From Bacteroidetes bacterium QS_8_64_10 (GTDB lineage Bacteria > Bacteroidota > Rhodothermia > Rhodothermales > Salinibacteraceae), in assembly GCA_003022505.1 (NCBI GenBank), contig PXTQ01000095.1, positions 1-15,412 on the forward strand: a stretch of 15,412 nt of DNA. Reading direction: 5' to 3'. A program made the position numbers and the translations under genes. Below are positions 8,690 to 13,583 of this stretch, piece after piece (position 1 is the stretch's first letter; every line of letters begins with the position of its first letter). The notes beneath the pieces are model-generated. The model made no database searches and was not told the DNA's origin. It saw only the letters and a list, made by a program, of their open reading frames with translations.

Positions 8690-9643
8690 TCACAGTATAC
8701 CGACCTCGCGGAGGAGCGCGCGTGAGGAATCGCTCCGGTGCAGCTTGCCGAGATCGAAGTCGGGCGCCAGCTCCGGCAGGCGATCCGCCCCCGCCATCTG
8801 CATCGTGTCGGGGAGCACGACGCCCTCGGCCAGCGGGTACTCGTAGGCGCTGGCCGCGAAATGGCGCTGCGCCGCCTCCGACAACAGGTAGCTCACAAGC
8901 CGCCGGGCGCGCTGCTTCTGCTCGCTTCCTTGCAGGATGCCGACACTCGCCGCGTCGATCAGGTTGCCGGGATCGCCGGGGCGAAAGCGGGCGAGGCGGG
9001 CGGCCAGCGAATCGTCTTCGCCGCGAGTGCGATAAAAATCGTCGTGGGTCGTCAGCACGAACGTCTTGTCGCCGTCGGCTACTTTTCTGACGATCTCACC
9101 CGGCTGGTACACCTGCACGCCGCCCTCGTAGACGGCCTTCAGCCACCCGCGCGTCGAGTCGGCGCCGGCGATCAAGCGCATCGCCGTCACCAGATCCTGA
9201 AAGCTGTCGGAGGAGGGCGACCAACCGACGCGCCCGTGGTAGCTCGAATCGGCAAGCGCGAAGACGCTCCGGGGCACCGCCGTGACGTCGGCCAGCGAGT
9301 CGTCGTGCACCAGCACGTGGCCGCGCCCGCTCAGGCCCACCCACGCGCCCTCATCGCTGCGGAACGGCTCCGGCACGCGGCTCGTGATCGAGTCGGGCAG
9401 CGGCGCGAGCAAGTTGCCCTGCTGGAGCAGGCCCAGCGGTCCCGCGCCCTTCGTCCACACTACGTCCGCCCGCGTCTTCGCGGAGATGCCCGTCGTCTTG
9501 GCGAAGCGCTCCACGATCGGACCGACAAGCGCTTTGTCGCGCCCCGTATGCAGCATCACGTCATCGGGCTGCGCCTGGCGGCAGGCCGGAAGCGCAACGG
9601 CGGTCAATAAAACGAGAAGAAAAAGTCGGCGGAGCATGCGCAT
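8690..9643 (-). CDS. Second FbpA-like substrate-binding lipoprotein, diverged and lacking the tyrosine pair
   Basis: This 317-residue protein is a paralogue of the neighbouring FbpA. Shared landmarks are TGRDKALVGPIVERF, LLAPLPDSI, GRVGWSPSSDSFQDLVTAMR, ADSTRGWLKAVYEGG, DPGNLIDAASVGILQGS and SYLLSEAAQRHFAASAYEYPLA. The signal ends VALPAC (Cys21), an acceptable lipobox with Pro before the last Ala. Two things set it apart. First, the Fe-coordinating HYY region is HDDFY (Asp201-Asp202). Second, about 18 residues present in the paralogue (the RYGKDAQLVNAL segment) are missing at residues 58/59 without loss of frame. It may bind another ion or chelate, or be a non-transport partner; the sequence does not decide. 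It is the first gene of the minus-strand iron cluster, 157 bases ahead of fbpA, with an operator-like palindrome just upstream. Confidence 0.85.
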   Translation of the reverse strand: MRMLRRLFLLVLLTAVALPACRQAQPDDVMLHTGRDKALVGPIVERFAKTTGISAKTRADVVWTKGAGPLGLLQQGNLLAPLPDSITSRVPEPFRSDEGAWVGLSGRGHVLVHDDSLADVTAVPRSVFALADSSYHGRVGWSPSSDSFQDLVTAMRLIAGADSTRGWLKAVYEGGVQVYQPGEIVRKVADGDKTFVLTTHDDFYRTRGEDDSLAARLARFRPGDPGNLIDAASVGILQGSEQKQRARRLVSYLLSEAAQRHFAASAYEYPLAEGVVLPDTMQMAGADRLPELAPDFDLGKLHRSDSSRALLREVGIL

Positions 9644-9653
9644 AGCGTGTTTG

Positions 9654-9670
9654 TTTAGATTGATTCTAAA
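9654..9670. promoter_or_regulatory. Candidate iron-responsive operator upstream of the iron cluster
   Basis: TTTAGATTGATTCTAAA is an inverted repeat with 6-bp arms and a 5-base spacer, ending 11 bases before the start codon of the first cluster gene. It agrees at all but one specified position with the alphaproteobacterial Irr box (TTTAGAA-N3-TTCTAAA), and its shape is also like sites of other Fur- and DtxR-family metal repressors. Which regulator binds here is unknown. A site this close to the start fits repression. Confidence 0.5.
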
Positions 9671-9749
9671 TTATGAGGACGAGAAGGTGAAGCCGGTTGG
9701 GGCTGTCTTCCTCTAAATCAACAAAACTACATAAAACGGCAAGCGGTCT

Positions 9750-9805
9750 GAAGGTATGAAGGTGTGGAAGTGTGAATGTTTGAAGGTGTGTAGGTATGAA
9801 AAGGA
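9750..9805. repeat. Octamer-period tract in the fbpA-paralogue/ABC-F divergent spacer
   Basis: Seven exact 8-base units run 9750-9805. Units 2 and 5 are identical (GAAGGTGT), unit 1 is GAAGGTAT, and the rest differ by one to four bases. It is purine-rich on the plus strand. A heptamer tract follows 35 bases later. Confidence 0.75.
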
Positions 9806-9840
9806 CGAATAGAAGAGGAGGCGGTTGCTGATCGGCACTC

Positions 9841-9861
9841 TTACGCATTACGCAATACGCA
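9841..9861. repeat. Heptamer-period tract (TTACGCA word)
   Basis: Three exact 7-base units, TTACGCA twice and then ATACGCA, end about 65 bases before the ABC-F start. The same word occurs in four other spacers. Confidence 0.65.
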
Positions 9862-9927
9862 TCATTGGTGAGGGAGGGGAAGAAGTGTGGACGTTTGCTC
9901 GGAAAATAACGCCTGATGGAAAGAATC

Positions 9928-11907
9928 ATGATCCAACTACACGACGTGTCGCTCGCCTTCGGCGGCGAGCCGGTCTTCGAGGACGTATCGTGGACGATCA
10001 CGCCGGGCGCGCGCATCGGTCTCGTGGGGCCGAACGGCGCGGGCAAGACGACGCTGCTGCGCCTCATTGCGGACGACCTTGCGCCGAGCAGCGGCGAGGT
10101 CGCCAGCACGGGCACGAAGGTAGGCTACCTGCGGCAGGGCGTGCAGGAGACGGCCACCGGGCGCACGGTGCGTGAGGAAGCGCTCCGCGCCTTCGAGGAC
10201 GTGCTCGACCTGGAACGCAAAGAGGAGCGCATCACGGAGGCGCTGGGCGAAGAGGATCATCGCAGCGAGCGCCACGAGAAGCTGCTGCATCAGCTGGATC
10301 GCACGCAGCGCCGCCTGAACGCGCTGGAGGCCCACCGCGTCCGGCCCCGTGCCGAGGCCGTGCTCGGCGGACTGGGCTTTGCCACGGGCGACTTCGACCG
10401 TCCGCTCGCCTCGTTCTCCGGCGGCTGGCGCATGCGCGCTCACCTGGCGCGGCTGCTCCTGGGCGACCCCGACGTGCTCCTGCTCGACGAGCCGACCAAC
10501 CACCTCGACATCGACGCCATCGCCTGGTTCGAGCAGTACCTGCGTGAGTACGACGGCACGGTCGTCATCGTCAGCCATGATCGTTATTTTTTGGACCGCA
10601 TGGTGACGAGCGTCGCGGAGATGAGCCGGGGCCGTCTCTCGACGTACGACGGCAATTACAGCTATTACCTGGACGAACGCGAGAAGCGCCGGAAACGACA
10701 GCAGGCCGCCTACGAAAACCAGCAGCGCAAGATCAAAGAGATCCAGCGCTTCATCGACAAGTTTCGCTACAACGCCTCGAAGGCGGCGCAGGTGCAGAGC
10801 CGCATCAAGAAGCTGGAGAAAATGGACCGCATCCAGCCGCCGCCCGCCCCACAAGACACGGTGCACTTCGAGTTCCCGGAGCCGCCGCGTTCGGGGCGCG
10901 TCGTGCTCGATCTCTCGCGCTTCTCGAAGACGTACGAGACGGAAGGCGACCCACTGCCCGTGTTCGAGGACGCCGATCCGCTGGCGGTGGAGCGCGGCGA
11001 CAAGATCGCGCTGATCGGGCCGAACGGCGCGGGCAAATCGACGCTGGCGCGCATCCTGCGGGGCACCGAGGCGTTCGAGGGCGAGCGCGAGGAGGGCCAC
11101 AAGGTGCAGACGACGTTTTTCGCGCAGCATCAGGCCGAGGCGCTGGATCCGGAGAAAACAATCTTCGAGACGTTGCGCGAGGCCGCGCCCAAGCGTCCGG
11201 CCACGGAGCTGCGCAGCCTGGCGGGCGCGTTTCTGTTTTCGGGCGAGGAGGTGCGCAAGAAAACGCGCTCGCTCTCCGGCGGCGAAAAGAGCCGCGTGGC
11301 GCTGGCGCGCACGCTCCTGAAACCCGCCAATTTCTTGATCCTAGACGAACCGACCAACCACCTCGACATCCGGTCGCGCGGCGTGCTCGAAGAAGCGCTC
11401 CAGCAGTATCCCGGCACGTTTGTCATCGTCAGCCACGACCGGCACTTCCTGGACGAGGTGGCGAACCGCATCTGGCGCGTGGGCAACGGCGGCGTAGACG
11501 ATTATCCCGGCACCTACGCCGAGTACCGGAAACACCGCGAGGAGCGAGCGCCTTCCGATGACCGCTCGCAGAGGACGTCCGATTCGTCCGACGAGAGCGA
11601 GACGGCATCGCCCTCCGAGCAACAATCGTCACCGCCGTCTACGAATGGCGCGTCCAGCAACGACAGCTCGTTTGCGAACCTCAACTCGTACCAGCTCCGC
11701 CGGAAGTACGAGGCTACGGAGGAAGCCATTCTGGAAAAGGAGAACCGGCAGGAAGAATTGGAGGCGGCCCTCGCCGATCCGTCTCTCTACGATGATCCCG
11801 GCGAGGCCGAAGACGTGCGCGAGCGCTACGAGGCGGTCAAGGCGGATCTGTCATCGCTTTACGACGAGTGGGAGCAACTGGCTGAGCACCTCGCGGAGGA
11901 GGCGTGA
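9928..11907 (+). CDS. ABC-F family ATP-binding protein (ribosome-associated translation factor)
   Basis: ABC-F proteins have two fused ATPase domains and no membrane part; the family acts on the ribosome E-site region to relieve stalls or, in some members, antibiotic inhibition. The 659 residues hold Walker A GPNGAGKT (34-41), signature SFSGGW (about 162-166) and Walker B LLLDEPTNHLD (about 184-194). A charged helical inter-domain linker (about 245-310, KRRKRQQAAYENQQRKIKEI) is the ribosome-contacting P-site tRNA interaction region. The second domain has GPNGAGKST (about 364-372), LSGGEKSR (about 449) and LILDEPTNHLD (about 470-480). A Ser/Glu-rich hinge (about 540-580) leads to a C-terminal coiled coil (YEATEEAILEKENRQEELEA). 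I prefer the ATG at 9928 (MIQLHDVSLAFGG, the usual family start), with GGAAAG four bases before it, over the ATG at 9916. The subgroup (YheS- or Uup-like) is not certain; resistance function is not implied. Confidence 0.95.
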   Translation: MIQLHDVSLAFGGEPVFEDVSWTITPGARIGLVGPNGAGKTTLLRLIADDLAPSSGEVASTGTKVGYLRQGVQETATGRTVREEALRAFEDVLDLERKEERITEALGEEDHRSERHEKLLHQLDRTQRRLNALEAHRVRPRAEAVLGGLGFATGDFDRPLASFSGGWRMRAHLARLLLGDPDVLLLDEPTNHLDIDAIAWFEQYLREYDGTVVIVSHDRYFLDRMVTSVAEMSRGRLSTYDGNYSYYLDEREKRRKRQQAAYENQQRKIKEIQRFIDKFRYNASKAAQVQSRIKKLEKMDRIQPPPAPQDTVHFEFPEPPRSGRVVLDLSRFSKTYETEGDPLPVFEDADPLAVERGDKIALIGPNGAGKSTLARILRGTEAFEGEREEGHKVQTTFFAQHQAEALDPEKTIFETLREAAPKRPATELRSLAGAFLFSGEEVRKKTRSLSGGEKSRVALARTLLKPANFLILDEPTNHLDIRSRGVLEEALQQYPGTFVIVSHDRHFLDEVANRIWRVGNGGVDDYPGTYAEYRKHREERAPSDDRSQRTSDSSDESETASPSEQQSSPPSTNGASSNDSSFANLNSYQLRRKYEATEEAILEKENRQEELEAALADPSLYDDPGEAEDVRERYEAVKADLSSLYDEWEQLAEHLAEEA

Positions 11908-12096
11908 TCCTTCGAGACGTGATGTTTTTGCAAATAAGAAGCTGCAACTTCGCTTGAAGGAGCGTAAAACGTAAGTCGCTTCATTCGCTGCGCAACCGAA
12001 GGCGCTACTGCGCTGTCAACCGTGAATCGTGGTACTTGGACGACATCACTTTCGGCCCGACGCACCGTAAAACGCGTATTGCGTAAAAAAGCACCC

Positions 12097-12117
12097 TTAC
12101 GCTTTACGTTTTACGTT
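12097..12117. repeat. Heptamer-period tract (TTACGTT word)
   Basis: Three exact 7-base units: TTACGCT, then TTACGTT twice. A looser opposite-strand run (CGTAAAA-like) lies just upstream at 12066-12087, so this part of the spacer can fold back on itself. Confidence 0.6.
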
Positions 12118-12211
12118 TCAAACATTCATTCCGGCAAACCAAGTGAATAGAAACCGATCAACTTCTCGGTATGAAGAATCAGGCTTGACGAAGCACTACC
12201 CCCAAGCAACC

Positions 12212-12239
12212 TTACGCAATACGTTTTACGCATTATGCG
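12212..12239. repeat. Heptamer-period tract (TTACGCA word) upstream of hisE
   Basis: Four 7-base units: TTACGCA, a diverged unit (ATACGTT), TTACGCA and TTATGCG. The tract ends 71 bases before the hisE start. Confidence 0.6.
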
Positions 12240-12310
12240 TCCTCGCAAGCACCACGCGCAACGATAACAGCCCCGTTTTTTCGCAGCCAAAAACCTGACA
12301 GCCTGACCAC

Positions 12311-12574
12311 ATGAAACGCTTCGAGGAACTGTTCGACGAGCTGGGGCGCAAAGTCGAGGAAGGCGATCCCGATTCCGGCACGGTGGAGGCCGTGCGGGAA
12401 GGCCGGCACGCCATCGGCAAGAAGCTGCTGGAGGAGGCGGGCGAGGCGTGGATGGCTGCCGAGCACGAGGGCGGCGAGCGCACCGCCGAGGAGATCGCGC
12501 AGCTCCTGTATCACGCGCAGGTCATGATGCTGGCCTGCGACCTCGACCTCGATGACGTGTACCGGCACCTTTGA
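12311..12574 (+). CDS. hisE: Phosphoribosyl-ATP pyrophosphatase
   Basis: HisE removes pyrophosphate from phosphoribosyl-ATP to give phosphoribosyl-AMP, the second step of histidine synthesis, in the cytoplasm. The 87 residues are the full length of stand-alone HisE proteins. The sequence has the all-alpha MazG-like fold signature: HAIGKKLLEEAGEAWMAAEHE, whose EEAGE glutamates bind metal, then EEIAQLLYHAQVMM and the usual DLDDVYRHL end. It is not fused to HisI, and no other his gene is in the window, so the pathway genes are dispersed. It converges on the outer-membrane protein gene across 172 bases. No clear Shine-Dalgarno site precedes the ATG. Confidence 0.96.
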   Translation: MKRFEELFDELGRKVEEGDPDSGTVEAVREGRHAIGKKLLEEAGEAWMAAEHEGGERTAEEIAQLLYHAQVMMLACDLDLDDVYRHL

Positions 12575-12630
12575 GTGTCTGGGTGTTCGGGTGTTGGCGC
12601 GTTTCGCGTTTGGGCGTTTCCGCGTTCGAG
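12575..12630. repeat. Octamer-period tract starting at the hisE stop
   Basis: Seven 8-base units start on the base after the hisE TGA: GTGTCTGG, GTGTTCGG and so on, drifting by the fourth unit to a GCGTTT-based word. The position, in the convergent spacer between hisE and the outer-membrane gene, would suit an RNA-end role. The rest of the spacer has CCCGGC and GCCGGG about 29 bases apart, too loose to call a terminator. Confidence 0.65.
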
Positions 12631-12746
12631 CATCGTTTCAACGCAAAAAGACCCGGCTAACGCCTGACCTCTAACGAGATCGACGTGCCGGGCCTGGTAG
12701 GGGGCTTCCCGGTGCGGCATGGCCGCCGGGATCAAGCGCGTGCGGC

Positions 12747-13325
12747 TCAGAGACCCGCGCCGAGCGTAATCATAAACGTGCTCGTGCCCACCTCCTCCGA
12801 GGCATCGTCGGCAGATACGTTGGCGAGGCCCCAGTCGTAGCGCGCACTCAAGACGAGGTTGCGGCCCGCGAACGAGAAGTCCACGTCCGTACCAATCGCG
12901 AGGCCGTAGTCGGTCGTATTAAACCGATCCTCCGGATTGGCGCCTTGAACGTCGTCGCCATCTACCGTGATGCTCCGACTGACCGCGAAGCCAATGTACG
13001 GACCGAGATAAAGGCTCGGAAAAACTTGCCGCACGACGGGCACGTTCACTTTGGCGAGAACGGGAATCTCGATGTAGTTGAGGCTGTAGGCCACGTCCTC
13101 ATTACCACTAGTGAAGTTCTCGATCACACCGCCTTTCTGCACGTACAGCAGCTCAGCACGCGGCGAGATGGTGTACGAGAAATCCGTGTTGTCGGCGTTC
13201 AGCGAGGCGAGACTCAGGCCGCCTTTAACGCCAACGCTGGAGATACCGGGTACGTCCTGCGCGGCAACGGGTGCGGCGAGAAAAAGTGAGAGAACGAAAA
13301 GCGTGAGTTTCTTCTTCAAGTTCAT
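12747..13325 (-). CDS. Small outer-membrane beta-barrel protein (porin-like, OMP_b-brl type)
   Basis: The 192-residue protein begins MNLKKKLTLFVLSLFLAAPVAAQ, a clear signal peptide with a likely cut after AAQ (about residue 23). The ATG at 13325 is chosen because the in-frame ATG at 13370 would put an unlikely leader before it. The mature part has alternating beta-strand pattern and landmarks of the Bacteroidota outer-membrane barrel family: SVGVKGGLSLASL, PRAELLYVQKGG, NYIEIPVLAKV, YLGPYIGFAVS, DYGLAIG, SARYDWGLANV, and a C-terminal strand TFMITLGAGL. Family members usually have another strand pair between the first motif and the ELLY motif; here SYT runs straight into ISPRAELLY (residues 52/53). 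Function within the family is mostly unknown; no ligand can be inferred. Confidence 0.88.
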   Translation of the reverse strand: MNLKKKLTLFVLSLFLAAPVAAQDVPGISSVGVKGGLSLASLNADNTDFSYTISPRAELLYVQKGGVIENFTSGNEDVAYSLNYIEIPVLAKVNVPVVRQVFPSLYLGPYIGFAVSRSITVDGDDVQGANPEDRFNTTDYGLAIGTDVDFSFAGRNLVLSARYDWGLANVSADDASEEVGTSTFMITLGAGL

Positions 13326-13443
13326 GATTACGCTAAGTTTGCGAAAGAGAGAAAGTAGGCGCGATTCCATGTGCTATCTTAACGGCGCGCGAGGGTCGGT
13401 GTAAACAGGCGAATCGGTATCTTGCAAGCGCTTCACAATGTAC

Positions 13444-13485
13444 CGATTGTCGATGTACGATTGGCGATGTGCGATTGGGAGATTG
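13444..13485. repeat. Heptamer-period tract (CGATTGG word)
   Basis: Six exact 7-base units alternate between CGATTG- and CGATGT-type words, for instance CGATTGT then CGATGTA, and CGATTGG occurs twice. It lies in the 258-base spacer between the S9 peptidase stop and the outer-membrane gene start; nothing else is recognisable there. Confidence 0.7.
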
Positions 13486-13583
13486 CACGTCTTTCAATAC
13501 GTCTCTCAAGTCCGGCACGTCGTTCGCTCGCGTCGTACCATGCCGACGTGAAAGACGCGTGACCGACCTTTCGACCCGAACGC

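Larger units (their letters stand above)
11908..12310. other. 403-base spacer between the ABC-F gene and hisE, no gene seen
   Basis: No credible coding sequence or RNA gene is visible. The spacer holds heptamer-word material in both orientations. CGTAAAACGTAA (11963-11974) is an exact inverted copy of TTACGTTTTACG (12104-12115), about 130 bases apart. GCGTATTGCGTAA (12074-12086) is the reverse complement of TTACGCAATACGC, found on the plus strand elsewhere. Two further heptamer tracts are listed separately. Confidence 0.7.

Noticed and set aside
9750..9861. CRISPR array
   Set aside because: Units are 7-8 bases with no spacers and no cas genes nearby; this is a short-period tandem tract.
9937..11130. 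Open frame of 397 codons on the minus strand inside the ABC-F gene
   Set aside because: Antisense shadow; no family motifs, and the plus strand has all ABC-F signatures.
9928..11907. ABC-F gene as the missing ATPase of the iron importer
   Set aside because: It has two ATPase domains in one chain, the charged inter-domain linker and the coiled-coil tail of ABC-F proteins, and is divergently transcribed.
12655..12745. tRNA or small structured RNA in the hisE/outer-membrane spacer
   Set aside because: CCCGGC/GCCGGG and GCCGC/GCGGC pairings exist, but no cloverleaf, anticodon arm or T-loop consensus can be built.
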